From assembly GCA_904419315.1 (NCBI GenBank), contig CAJFQY010000004.1, positions 1 to 64,000 of the forward strand: a stretch of 64,000 nucleotides of DNA. Direction: 5' to 3'. Shown here piece after piece: positions 41,774-50,827 of the stretch. This DNA is from Zongyangia gallinarum. GTDB taxonomy: Bacteria > Bacillota > Clostridia > Oscillospirales > Ruminococcaceae. The translations under genes and the position numbers were made by a program. The notes under the pieces were generated by a model. The model was given only the letters and a program-made list of their open reading frames with translations. It was not told where the DNA came from and ran no database searches. Each line of letters opens with the position of its first letter. The first letter of the stretch is position 1.

Positions 41774-42703
41774 TTGGAGTTTCGACATTACTCTGTGATG
41801 CTTGGTGAGTGCATGGATGCGCTGGCCATCCGGCCGGACGGAATCTATGTAGATGGCACTGCTGGAGGTGCGGGACACTCCTGCGAAATCGCGAAACGGC
41901 TGGGGCCGTCTGGCCGGCTCATTGCCTTGGACAAAGATCCTGATGCCATTGCAGTCGCTACCCAGCGGCTGTCAGATTATCCTATGGCACAGGTTGTCCA
42001 GTCAGATTTTGCGGAGATGGATCATGTGCTCGATGAGCTTCACATTGAGAAGATAGACGGCGTCCTGCTGGATTTGGGAGTTTCCTCCCATCAGTTGGAC
42101 ACAGGGGAGCGGGGCTTTTCTTATCAGCATGACGCACCGCTGGACATGCGCATGAGCCAGACGGGTACAAGCGCTTATGACATTGTAAACACTTACAGTG
42201 TCAAGGATTTGACCCGTATTTTAAGGGAGTATGCCGAGGAAAAATTTGCCTTTCAGATCGCAAAGAATATTGAGCGGGCCCGCCGTCAAAAGCCGGTGGA
42301 AACCACATTCCAGCTTTGCGATATCATCAAGGCGTCTATTCCGGCGGCGGCCCGCCGCACCGGTGGCAATCCAGCCAAGCGCACCTTCCAGGCGATCCGT
42401 ATCGCCGTTAATGGCGAGTTGGAAAGTCTGTCTCGGGGACTGGATGCGGCATTTGACAGGCTTCGTCCTGGCGGCCGATTTGCGGTTATCACCTTCCATT
42501 CACTGGAAGACCGGATGGTGAAACAAAAATTTGCCGCCTTATGCAGAGGATGTACCTGTCCTCCGGATTTTCCGGTGTGTGTATGTGGAAACAAACCCAA
42601 GGGGAAATTGGTTTCCCGAAAACCCATTGAGCCGAGTGCAAAGGAATTGGAGGAAAACCATCGCAGCCATTCGGCCAAGCTCCGTGTTATTGAAAAGCTG
42701 TAG
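41774..42703 (+). CDS. rsmH: 16S rRNA (cytosine-1402-N4)-methyltransferase
   Basis: A 309-residue methyltransferase (MraW). HYSVMLGECMDAL start, SAM site YVDGTAGGAGHSCEIAKRLG, LLDLGVSSHQLD, and C-terminal FHSLEDRMVKQKF and SRKPIEPSAKELEEN. TTG 41774 is the start (GGGGTGAGG upstream). A Cys-rich insert CRGCTCPPDFPVCVCG is common in relatives. Confidence 0.96.
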   Translation: MEFRHYSVMLGECMDALAIRPDGIYVDGTAGGAGHSCEIAKRLGPSGRLIALDKDPDAIAVATQRLSDYPMAQVVQSDFAEMDHVLDELHIEKIDGVLLDLGVSSHQLDTGERGFSYQHDAPLDMRMSQTGTSAYDIVNTYSVKDLTRILREYAEEKFAFQIAKNIERARRQKPVETTFQLCDIIKASIPAAARRTGGNPAKRTFQAIRIAVNGELESLSRGLDAAFDRLRPGGRFAVITFHSLEDRMVKQKFAALCRGCTCPPDFPVCVCGNKPKGKLVSRKPIEPSAKELEENHRSHSAKLRVIEKL

Positions 42704-42737
42704 TGTGCAGAAAATGCAAAATAAGGGGTGAAGTTCT

Positions 42738-43214
42738 ATGCAATACAGCCGTGAAAGCACAGCGTACGATTTATCAAAATTTGAACGCAAGCAGGAGAAA
42801 AAGCCCCAGATACGGGTCATCAAAGGGAAAAAGGCCCAGAGGGTCAATCGTGTGGCCATGGTCAAGATTTTCTTTGCAGCGGTCATCGTCATAGGAATCA
42901 CCTCCCTGATGATTGTCAATCGTGTGGCTCTGACCGAAATCGGGGAAGAAATCAATGCGGCAAACGAAGATCTTCAGATTCTACAAAGCGAGAATACCCG
43001 TCTCAATGTAGAATTAGAAGAGAAGATGTCGTTGGATAACATTGAAGAAAAGGCTGTTAATGAATTGGGCCTGACAAAAATGAATAACTACCAGGTACAG
43101 TATCTTAATTTGACCCAGGAGGACAAAATCGAGTTGACCAATCCAAAATCAAGTGGAAATATATTTGATACGATTGCCGGCTGGTTCGACAAAATCAAGG
43201 AATACCTGAGCTAG
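42738..43214 (+). CDS. ftsL: FtsL-like cell division protein
   Basis: A 158-residue bitopic protein: basic cytoplasmic N terminus (FERKQEKKPQIRVIKGKKAQ), one membrane helix (about 44-62, IFFAAVIVIGITSLMIVN), and an external leucine-zipper-like coiled coil (about 65-115). A C-terminal extension of about 40 residues (KIELTNPKSSGNIFDTIAGW) is longer than in classical FtsL. Its place between rsmH and the PBP supports FtsL. Would form the FtsB-FtsL-FtsQ complex. A strong hairpin with T run follows. Confidence 0.85.
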   Translation: MQYSRESTAYDLSKFERKQEKKPQIRVIKGKKAQRVNRVAMVKIFFAAVIVIGITSLMIVNRVALTEIGEEINAANEDLQILQSENTRLNVELEEKMSLDNIEEKAVNELGLTKMNNYQVQYLNLTQEDKIELTNPKSSGNIFDTIAGWFDKIKEYLS

Positions 43215-43242
43215 TTAGAAAATAAGTATGGTAAAGGATAAC

Positions 43243-43277
43243 AAGAGTTAAGCGGGTGTCTTGACTCTTAATTTTTT
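43243..43277 (+). terminator. Intrinsic terminator/attenuator inside the dcw cluster
   Basis: AAGAGTTAAG (43243-43252), 7-base loop, CTTGACTCTT (43260-43269), then AATTTTTT. Ten pairs including one G-T. Found between ftsL and the PBP gene; no clear new promoter follows within the 30 bases left, so read-through or regulated attenuation must supply the downstream genes. Confidence 0.75.
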
Positions 43278-43306
43278 AGAGTGACTGGGATCGGAGGCGG
43301 CTGACT

Positions 43307-45547
43307 TTGTCCAAGGGACCCACGAGTAAAATGAGAAAGCGCATGATGGTGATCCTATGCGGTCTGGCCGTTGTGGGCTTTGCTACCCTTATTGTCCGGC
43401 TGTGCATCATTCAGCTGGTAGAAAGTGATGTCTATCAGAGCAAGGCAGAAGCACAGCAGATGCGGGTGACGACCATTAGCCCGAAGCGGGGCACAATTTA
43501 CGATAGAAATATGAACGTACTGGCCCAGAGCGCCACGGTCTGGACTGTATTTGTCTCGCCTAACGATATCAAGGACGATGCGCAGAAGGAGCTAATTGCT
43601 TCTGGCCTTTCCGAGATATTGGAGGTGGATAAGGAAACCATCTTAGAAAAGTGTGAAAAAGACAATTATTATGAAGTCATCAAAAAAAGAATTGAAAAAC
43701 CACTGGCAGATGAGGTGACTCAGTTCGCCACGGATAATAGTATTTCTGCCATCAATATTGAGGAGGACAACAAACGCTATTATCCCTATGGGAATTTCGC
43801 GGCCAATATTCTGGGCTTTGTAGGGGAAGATAACCAGGGCCTGAATGGCATTGAAAGCTATTATGACGATGTGCTCAGCGGGACGCCAGGCCGTGTTGTA
43901 TCCGCTAAAAATGCCTGGGGCAGCGATATGCCCTATAAGTACGACCAGATGGTCGAAGCGGAGGACGGCAATTCCTTGGTTCTGACCATTGATGAGACCA
44001 TCCAGCACTATCTGGAAAAGGCGCTGGAAACAGCGGTGGTGGAGAACAATGTCAAAAACCGGGCTGCTGGTATCGTCATGGATGTCAACACCGGTGAGAT
44101 TCTCGCCATGGCCAATAAGACGGACTTTGATCCCAACGACCCATTTACCGTTACAGATACCTACGCGCTGGAACGTCTGGAAGCGGTAGAGGGGAATGAA
44201 GAAGCCTACGCTGAGCAGTTGCAGATTGAGCAGACCGCCCAGTGGAAGAATAAATCCATCACCGAGCCCTATGAGCCTGGCTCTGTATTTAAGATTATCA
44301 CTGCGGCTAGCGCTCTGGATCTAGGAACCAGCAGCCTAGATGACACCTTTGTTTGTACCGGACATTATACCATCGGCGGCCGGTCGGTAGGATGCTGGAA
44401 GCTGGCAGGCCATGGCACTCAGAATTTCACGGAAATTGTCAAGCATTCCTGCAACCCAGGCTTTATCATGGTAGGTACGGCCATGGGAGGGGAGAATTTC
44501 TATAAATACTTTGAAGCATTTGGCCTGACCGAGAAAACCGGCATCGATCTGCCGGGTGAAGAGGGAGGTTCTTCCAGCCTTTATCACAGCATGGAAACCT
44601 TGATGAACAGTCCCCATACCTTAGGTGTTAGCTCCTTCGGCCAGACCTTTAAGGTGACCCCCATTCAGCTGATTACCGCCGTTTCTGCGGCGGTCAATGG
44701 CGGCAACCTCATGACCCCTTATGTGGTCAAAAGTGTTGTTGACTCCGACGGGAATATTGTGGAGTCCACCGAACCTACAGTGAAGCGCCAGGTTATCAGT
44801 GAAGAAGTCTCCTCTACTATTGCGGGCATTTTGGAAAAGGTTGTTTCCGATTCTGACGGCAGTGGTAAGAGCGCTTATATTGCCGGCTATCGGGTAGGCG
44901 GCAAGACGGGAACCTCTGAAAAAATCGACGAGCAGGATGAAAACGGCAATGGGGCTCACATTGCGTCTTTCCTAGGAATCGCCCCGGCCGATGATCCTCA
45001 GATCGCTGTTTTGGTGATGCTGGATGAGCCTTATATGGAAAATGTCTATGGCTCCGTCATCGCCGCGCCAGTGGTCAAGGAAGTGCTGGAAGAGGCGCTG
45101 CCCTATCTGGGAGTTGAACCTCAGTATACAGCGGAAGAACTGGCCAACATGGATATTACGGTGCCATCTGTTCTGAAGATGACGGTAGAAGAGGCCCAAT
45201 CCGCCATTACAGAAGAAGGTCTGGATGTAGAGGTTGTGGGCAGCGGAGAAACCGTTGTCAAACAGGTGCCTCTGGCAGGCCAGCCCATCCCGAGAGAGGG
45301 CAAGGTGATTCTGTATACGGAAGAGGATAACACCAGCAGTCTGGTGGAGATGCCGGATGTCAAGGGAATGACAGCGCTTCAGGTAAACCAGACCCTGACC
45401 AATCTGGGCCTTAATGTTAAGCTCTCCGGCGTGGATCTCAACGGAAGCACCACCATTGCTTCCCGCCAGTCGGTGGAGGCTGGCACCATGGTGGAAGTAG
45501 GTACGGTCATTGAGGTCAGCTTTGTCAACAATGATCCCGTAGCCTAA
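43307..45547 (+). CDS. Penicillin-binding protein with PASTA domains (SpoVD/FtsI type)
   Basis: A 746-residue class B transpeptidase. Membrane helix about residues 13-33; dimerisation domain start ISPKRGTIYDRNMNVLAQS; catalytic triads EPGSVFKIITA (Ser about 326), HSCNPGF (SxN) and VGGKTGTSEK (KTG about 532). Two C-terminal PASTA repeats (MDITVPSVLKMTVEEAQSAI and EMPDVKGMTALQVNQTLTNL onwards) match SpoVD and some Firmicutes FtsI. It could serve septation, spore cortex or both. TTG 43307 follows CGGAGGCGG. One position only within dcw, so likely the main division PBP. Confidence 0.92.
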   Translation: MSKGPTSKMRKRMMVILCGLAVVGFATLIVRLCIIQLVESDVYQSKAEAQQMRVTTISPKRGTIYDRNMNVLAQSATVWTVFVSPNDIKDDAQKELIASGLSEILEVDKETILEKCEKDNYYEVIKKRIEKPLADEVTQFATDNSISAINIEEDNKRYYPYGNFAANILGFVGEDNQGLNGIESYYDDVLSGTPGRVVSAKNAWGSDMPYKYDQMVEAEDGNSLVLTIDETIQHYLEKALETAVVENNVKNRAAGIVMDVNTGEILAMANKTDFDPNDPFTVTDTYALERLEAVEGNEEAYAEQLQIEQTAQWKNKSITEPYEPGSVFKIITAASALDLGTSSLDDTFVCTGHYTIGGRSVGCWKLAGHGTQNFTEIVKHSCNPGFIMVGTAMGGENFYKYFEAFGLTEKTGIDLPGEEGGSSSLYHSMETLMNSPHTLGVSSFGQTFKVTPIQLITAVSAAVNGGNLMTPYVVKSVVDSDGNIVESTEPTVKRQVISEEVSSTIAGILEKVVSDSDGSGKSAYIAGYRVGGKTGTSEKIDEQDENGNGAHIASFLGIAPADDPQIAVLVMLDEPYMENVYGSVIAAPVVKEVLEEALPYLGVEPQYTAEELANMDITVPSVLKMTVEEAQSAITEEGLDVEVVGSGETVVKQVPLAGQPIPREGKVILYTEEDNTSSLVEMPDVKGMTALQVNQTLTNLGLNVKLSGVDLNGSTTIASRQSVEAGTMVEVGTVIEVSFVNNDPVA

Positions 45548-45610
45548 TCCGAACGGGGAAAATCAGAGATATTTCGATATAAATATGACAACTTATGCTC
45601 ATACTAGGGA

Positions 45611-45670
45611 TGCCGGTCCTTTCGGAACGGGTCCCGCCGCTGTCGGGCTGACAAAATCCGACGGCCGGCA
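45611..45670 (+). promoter_or_regulatory. Structured leader RNA candidate before murE
   Basis: TGCCGG (45611-45616) pairs with CCGGCA (45665-45670) enclosing a 7-bp hairpin CTGTCGG (45640-45646) with CCGACGG (45658-45664) and a small TCC/GGA hairpin. It is a 60-base GC-rich element ending 5 bases before the murE ribosome site. No known riboswitch recognised. Confidence 0.4.
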
Positions 45671-45685
45671 GACAGGAGGGATTCT

Positions 45686-47149
45686 ATGAAGCTGAGTCAA
45701 TTGCTCCAGGCGATCGGTTCTCAACAGACCTGTGCTGACTGTGAAATCAATCAGGTTACCTGCGATTCCCGCAGGGTAGAGAAGGATAGTTTGTTTGTCT
45801 GTATCAAGGGACTCAAATTCGACGGACACGACCATGCCAAAAAGGCCATCGAAGGGGGAGCGGCTGCCATCGTGTGCCAGCACCCGCTGGATCTGGGAGA
45901 GTTCCCAAACCAATTTGTGGTGGAGGATACCAGAGAGGCCTATGCCCTGCTGTCCGCAGCCATCTGTGGGAATCCAGCCAAAAGCCTGAAGCTGGTAGGG
46001 GTTACCGGTACCAACGGCAAGACCACCATCACCAACCTTATCAAGCACATTCTGGAGAGCGCAGGCAAAAAGGTGGGGCTGATTGGGACCATTCACAACG
46101 AAATCGGGGATATGCGTATCCCGGCAAAGCATACGACGCCGGATCCGGGAGAACTGCATGTCCTGCTCAAACGGATGCTCAGTGCAGGCTGTGAATACGT
46201 GGTGATGGAGGCTTCTTCCCATGCCATGGATCAAAAGCGGCTGTTTGGCTGCGAATTTGAAGCGGCGGTCTTTACCAATCTGACCCAGGATCATCTGGAT
46301 TACCATGGAACCATGGAAAACTACTTTGAGGCCAAGGCGAAATTGTTTGAACAGGCAAAAAATCTGGTCATCAACTATGATGATCCTTATGGACGTCGGC
46401 TCATTGAACGCTATCAGGGAAAAAAATCAATGGTTACCTATGCCGTTGACGACGACAGAGCGGACTTTGTAGCGAAAAATATCAAGTTCGAGCTTTCTTC
46501 CAATAAATTTGCCTTGGTGGGCAATGGTGTTATCGCCAGGGTCAACTTTTGTATGCCCGGCCGTTTTTCGGTGGAAAACGCCTTAGCCGCCGCTTGTGCC
46601 TGCATGGCGCTGGGCCTCAGTTTTGAGGAGGCGGTGAATGGCCTCAACACCTGCACCGGAGTCCGCGGCCGCACCGAGGTGTTGGATACGGGAGACAACG
46701 ATTTTACGATTATCTGCGACTATGCTCATTCTCCAGACGGGCTGGAAAAGGTGATGGCAGCACTGAAGCAACTGCATCCCAAACGGCTGGTAGCCCTCTT
46801 TGGATGCGCTGGCAACCGAGATCGGACCAAACGCCCCAAGATGACAGCAGCGGTAGCCAAATATGCTGATTTTGCCATTTTTACATCAGATAATCCCAGG
46901 GATGAGGATCCTATGCAGATTATCGAAGACGGACTTCCCGGGTTTGAGGAATATAAGATTCCTTATATAGTAATTGTGGACCGCTATCAGGCCATTCAGT
47001 GGGCGCTGGAGCATGCGCAGCCCGGAGATCTGTTAGTATTGGCCGGCAAAGGGCATGAAGATTACCAGGTACTAGACTTCGGTACCATTGGATTTGATGA
47101 GCATGAAATTGTCAAAGACCTGCTGGAAAGAAAACAAAAGGAAAAATAG
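45686..47149 (+). CDS. murE: UDP-MurNAc-L-Ala-D-Glu:meso-diaminopimelate ligase
   Basis: Adds the third stem-peptide residue in peptidoglycan synthesis. It is 487 residues with the ATP loop GVTGTNGKTTITNL (near 105-118), TTPDPGELH, MEASSHAMDQKR, and the DNPRDEDP motif near 402 that marks meso-diaminopimelate (not lysine) as substrate. ACAGGAGGG precedes ATG 45686. murF follows in the same transcript. Confidence 0.96.
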   Translation: MKLSQLLQAIGSQQTCADCEINQVTCDSRRVEKDSLFVCIKGLKFDGHDHAKKAIEGGAAAIVCQHPLDLGEFPNQFVVEDTREAYALLSAAICGNPAKSLKLVGVTGTNGKTTITNLIKHILESAGKKVGLIGTIHNEIGDMRIPAKHTTPDPGELHVLLKRMLSAGCEYVVMEASSHAMDQKRLFGCEFEAAVFTNLTQDHLDYHGTMENYFEAKAKLFEQAKNLVINYDDPYGRRLIERYQGKKSMVTYAVDDDRADFVAKNIKFELSSNKFALVGNGVIARVNFCMPGRFSVENALAAACACMALGLSFEEAVNGLNTCTGVRGRTEVLDTGDNDFTIICDYAHSPDGLEKVMAALKQLHPKRLVALFGCAGNRDRTKRPKMTAAVAKYADFAIFTSDNPRDEDPMQIIEDGLPGFEEYKIPYIVIVDRYQAIQWALEHAQPGDLLVLAGKGHEDYQVLDFGTIGFDEHEIVKDLLERKQKEK

Positions 47150-47210
47150 AGGATAAAATATACTAAAAGTATTAAATTTTTTGGAAGATATCCGGGAAAT
47201 GGGGGAGACT

Positions 47211-48581
47211 ATGGAAAAGATGACCGTCCGGGAAATTGCCGGCGTTCTGGGAGCTTCTTATGGAAGTGACGGAGAGGTGCTGGAAATCAGCACCGACACC
47301 CGGACCATCCAGCCGGGCAGCCTGTTTGTCGCGCTGGTAGGGGAGCGTTTTGACGGCCATGGATTTCTTGCCAAGGCTTTTGAAGCAGGGGCTGTAGCCT
47401 GTGTGGCCCAGCACCCAGTAGAGACGGGAAATCCACTGTGGGATCAAAATATCCTGGTAGTTGCGGATACTCAGCGGGCCCTTTTGGACATAGCCTCCTA
47501 TTACCGGCAGCGGTTTTCCTTCCACTGTGTAGGTATCACCGGCAGTGTGGGGAAGACAACGACCAAGGATATGACGGCGGCGGTTCTGATGAGCCGATAT
47601 AAGACGCTCAAAACCCTGGGCAATGAAAACAATGAAATCGGACTGCCTAGGACGGTTATGCGTCTTACAAAATCCACCCAGGCGGCGGTTTTTGAAATGG
47701 GTATGTGCGGTTTTGGAGAAATCCGCGATTTGACCTTATGTGTCCGTCCCGATATTGGGGTAATTACCACCATTGGCGTATCCCATATGCAACAGCTGGG
47801 ATCCAGAGAAAATATCCTGAAGGCCAAAACGGAAATTTGTGACGGCATGGCGGAGGGAGCGCCGCTTCTCATCAACGGAGACAACGATCTGCTTCAAAAC
47901 TACCGGAATCGACATTGTAATGTGGTAAAATATGGAATTGACTCGCCTGACTGTGCTATCCGGGCAATCGATATTCACGAAGCAGGGGAGAATATCCATT
48001 TTTCTATCCAGTTTGAGGGGAACAGTTACCCATGTACCCTGCCTTGTATTGGTCGGCACAATGTTCTCAACGCCCTGGCGGCTTTTGGGGTAGGTGTATA
48101 CTGCCAGATTCCTCCGCAGGTTTGTGCGGATGCTCTGTCGGCCTATGAGCCTTCAGGGATGCGGCAGAGGATGCGGCAATGCCGTGGCGTCACTTTGGTG
48201 GAAGATTGCTACAACGCCAGCCCTGACTCCATGCGGGCGGCCATTACTACCCTGCGGGGAATGGAGTGCAGGGGAAAGAAAAGGATGGTCCTGGCGGATA
48301 TGCTGGAGCTGGGAGATATTTCCGAAGAGGCTCACCGCCAGATCGGAACCTTTGCCGCGGAAAATAATATTGATGCCCTTTACTGCTACGGCAATGAAGC
48401 GAAGTACTTAGCGGATGAAGCGAAGAAGGCCGGTATCGCCCGGTGTATTCATTTTCAAGATAAAGCATCCTTGGCAGAGCTTCTCAGAAGCGAGACCAAG
48501 GAGGGGGATATCCTCTGGATTAAAGGAAGCCGGGGGATGAAGCTAGAAGACGTAATTTCAAGGTTCTGCGAGGAGTGTTAA
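47211..48581 (+). CDS. murF: UDP-MurNAc-tripeptide:D-Ala-D-Ala ligase
   Basis: Adds the D-Ala-D-Ala dipeptide to complete the stem. It is 456 residues. TVREIAGVLGASYG opening, DTRTIQPGSLFVALVGERFDGH, ATP loop GITGSVGKTTTKDM, ENNEIGLPRTVM, DCYNASPDSMRAA and KGSRGMKLEDVI. The frame extends to TTG 47181 and ATG 47199; ATG 47211 is chosen from the conserved beginning and the nearby GGGGGAG, though spacing is short. Confidence 0.94.
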   Translation: MEKMTVREIAGVLGASYGSDGEVLEISTDTRTIQPGSLFVALVGERFDGHGFLAKAFEAGAVACVAQHPVETGNPLWDQNILVVADTQRALLDIASYYRQRFSFHCVGITGSVGKTTTKDMTAAVLMSRYKTLKTLGNENNEIGLPRTVMRLTKSTQAAVFEMGMCGFGEIRDLTLCVRPDIGVITTIGVSHMQQLGSRENILKAKTEICDGMAEGAPLLINGDNDLLQNYRNRHCNVVKYGIDSPDCAIRAIDIHEAGENIHFSIQFEGNSYPCTLPCIGRHNVLNALAAFGVGVYCQIPPQVCADALSAYEPSGMRQRMRQCRGVTLVEDCYNASPDSMRAAITTLRGMECRGKKRMVLADMLELGDISEEAHRQIGTFAAENNIDALYCYGNEAKYLADEAKKAGIARCIHFQDKASLAELLRSETKEGDILWIKGSRGMKLEDVISRFCEEC

Positions 48582-48585
48582 GGCA

Positions 48586-49599
48586 ATGATGAGCTCTCTG
48601 TCAACGGTAGTCTCTGCGGTCGTCGGCTTTGGTCTGACGGCGCTGATCGGCATATGGTTTATACCCTTTCTCAGAAAGGTGCATTATGGCCAGACCATCA
48701 ATGATATCGGCCCCACCTGGCACAAAAACAAACAGGGAACCCCGACCATGGGGGGAATTATGTTTATCATCGGAGTTGTCATTGCTGTGGCAGCAGGAGT
48801 TGGTATCTTAAATGCACAGACCGGTGTCCTCTCAAATCCTAGCTATACCGTGCAGAATACCCGGCTAATTGCGGGCCTTGTTATGGCGTTGTGTTTTGGC
48901 TTTATGGGCTTTATCGACGACTACATCAAGGTGGTGAAAAAGCGCAACCTGGGTCTGACGGCCAAGCAAAAACTGGTGATGCAGTTTCTCATTGCCATTC
49001 TCTACCTGCTGACCCTCTATTTGGCTGGAGACAGAAGCACAATGCTCTGGTTCCCAATTATCGGTTATCTGGATTTTGGCGTGTTTTATTACCCACTGAT
49101 GGTGCTGTTCATTGTATTTATCGTCAATGCGGTGAATCTGACCGATGGCATCGACGGGCTGGCTGCCTCTGTGACTTTCGTGGCGGCCATTGGTTTTATG
49201 CTGATTACCATGATCATGGGATTTGCCGGCATGGGGATTATGGCCACGGCTCTGGCTGGTGCCTGCATTGGTTTCCTTGTATGGAATTTTCATCCTGCCA
49301 AGGTCTTTATGGGAGATACCGGCTCCATGTTTCTTGGAGGCATGGTGGTGGCATTAGCTTTTGGCGTAGGCCTGCCAGTGATTCTGGTTTTGGTGGGGAT
49401 TCTGTATATTATTGAAGCGCTCTCGGTGGTCATTCAGGTTACCAGCTTTAAGCTCACCGGAAAACGTGTCTTTAAAATGAGCCCCATCCACCACCACTTT
49501 GAAATGTCGGGATACAGCGAGGTCAAAATCGTTGCGCTATTTTCCTTGATTACCCTGATTGGATGTGCCCTTGCGGTGCTCGCAGTATGGGCTATGTAA
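48586..49599 (+). CDS. mraY: Phospho-MurNAc-pentapeptide transferase
   Basis: Ten-helix membrane enzyme forming lipid I from undecaprenyl phosphate. It is 337 residues. Conserved TPTMGGIMFI, catalytic FIDDYIKV (near 108-115), NAVNLTDGIDGLA, FMGDTGSMFLGG and the HHH motif MSPIHHHFE. ATG 48586 is 4 bases after the murF stop, with GAGGAG inside murF. murD, often next, is absent; ftsW follows. Confidence 0.96.
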   Translation: MMSSLSTVVSAVVGFGLTALIGIWFIPFLRKVHYGQTINDIGPTWHKNKQGTPTMGGIMFIIGVVIAVAAGVGILNAQTGVLSNPSYTVQNTRLIAGLVMALCFGFMGFIDDYIKVVKKRNLGLTAKQKLVMQFLIAILYLLTLYLAGDRSTMLWFPIIGYLDFGVFYYPLMVLFIVFIVNAVNLTDGIDGLAASVTFVAAIGFMLITMIMGFAGMGIMATALAGACIGFLVWNFHPAKVFMGDTGSMFLGGMVVALAFGVGLPVILVLVGILYIIEALSVVIQVTSFKLTGKRVFKMSPIHHHFEMSGYSEVKIVALFSLITLIGCALAVLAVWAM

Positions 49600-49644
49600 A
49601 TTTTTCAGTTATACAAATTAAGAAAACTGGGAGGTCACGAGGCT

Positions 49645-50772
49645 TTGCAAGAAAAAAAACTTAAAAAACTAAAAAAAGGCCCCATCGATCTGACCTTCCT
49701 GATTTTGGTACTGGTTCTCGTTATCTTTGGCCTCATCATGCTTTTTTCCGCTAGTTACGCCTACGCCTACTATCATGAAGGCGATAGCTTTTTCTATATC
49801 AAACGGCAGCTGTTATGGGCTACCCTTGGCATTATTGCCATGATTTTCTTCTGTAACTTTGACTATCATTTTTTCCATCGTTTGGCTTTCCCAATTTATG
49901 CAGTGGCTATCTTGCTATTGGTTGTTGTATTGTTCATGCCGGAATTCAACGGGGCCAGGCGATGGATCAATCTAGGATTTGGAACCTTTCAGCCCTCCGA
50001 AATTGCAAAATTCGCTGTCATAGTCACCTTTGCCCAGCTCATTGCCATTAACGGGAATAAGATGAGTACCTTCAAATATGGTACGCTTCCCTTTGTTATA
50101 CTTCTCGCGGTTATTGTAGGGTTAATGCTTTTGGAACCCCACCTTTCCGGAAGCATTCTGATTCTTTCCATCGGCTGTATTATGATGATTGCGGGTGGGA
50201 CCAATCTGAAATGGTTTGCCCTCGCCGGTGGCTTGGTTGCGGTTACTGTTTTGGTAGCGCTTTTTGTCCCGGGTTTGGTAGACTACGCCATGAGCCGTGT
50301 TGAATACTGGATCGACCCATTTTCTGATCCGCAGGGTAAGGGATTTCAGACCATTCAGTCCCTCTTAGCTATAGGATCTGGTGGGTTGATGGGGTTGGGC
50401 TTAGGCAATTCCAGGCAAAAATATCTTTATATTCCAGAGCCGCAAAATGATTTTGTTTTTTCCATCGTTTGCGAGGAGTTGGGCTTTATTGGAGCGGCCA
50501 TTGTTGTGATTCTGTTCGCGCTGCTTGTGTGGCGTGGCTATGTCATTGCCATGCGGGCACCGGACAAATTCGGCTCTATGCTGGCACTGGGATGTACTAC
50601 ACAGGTAGGAATCCAGGCTATCTTGAATATTGCGGTTGTCACCAATACTATTCCAAATACAGGTATTAGCCTGCCATTTTTCAGCTATGGAGGTACCGCT
50701 CTTTGTATGCTGCTGGCAGAGATGGGAATTGTGTTGTCGGTGAGCCGCTACAGTGCATTGGAAAAGACATAA
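49645..50772 (+). CDS. ftsW: FtsW/SpoVE/RodA family glycosyltransferase
   Basis: SEDS-family lipid II polymerase, 375 residues with about ten helices. Motifs: LIMLFSASYAYAYY, KRQLLWATLGI, GARRWINLGFGTFQPSEIAKFA with the functional Trp-Ile-x-Leu and Pro-Ser-Glu, LLEPHLSGSILI, and C-terminal LPFFSYGGTALCMLLAEMG. TTG 49645 follows GGGAGG. The dcw setting and partner PBP upstream support FtsW; a sporulation-specific SpoVE is possible. Confidence 0.92.
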   Translation: MQEKKLKKLKKGPIDLTFLILVLVLVIFGLIMLFSASYAYAYYHEGDSFFYIKRQLLWATLGIIAMIFFCNFDYHFFHRLAFPIYAVAILLLVVVLFMPEFNGARRWINLGFGTFQPSEIAKFAVIVTFAQLIAINGNKMSTFKYGTLPFVILLAVIVGLMLLEPHLSGSILILSIGCIMMIAGGTNLKWFALAGGLVAVTVLVALFVPGLVDYAMSRVEYWIDPFSDPQGKGFQTIQSLLAIGSGGLMGLGLGNSRQKYLYIPEPQNDFVFSIVCEELGFIGAAIVVILFALLVWRGYVIAMRAPDKFGSMLALGCTTQVGIQAILNIAVVTNTIPNTGISLPFFSYGGTALCMLLAEMGIVLSVSRYSALEKT

Positions 50773-50827
50773 GTGAGAAAACCACCGGTCCTTAGCCGGG
50801 ATTACATCAAGTAAAGGGTGCGTGAAA

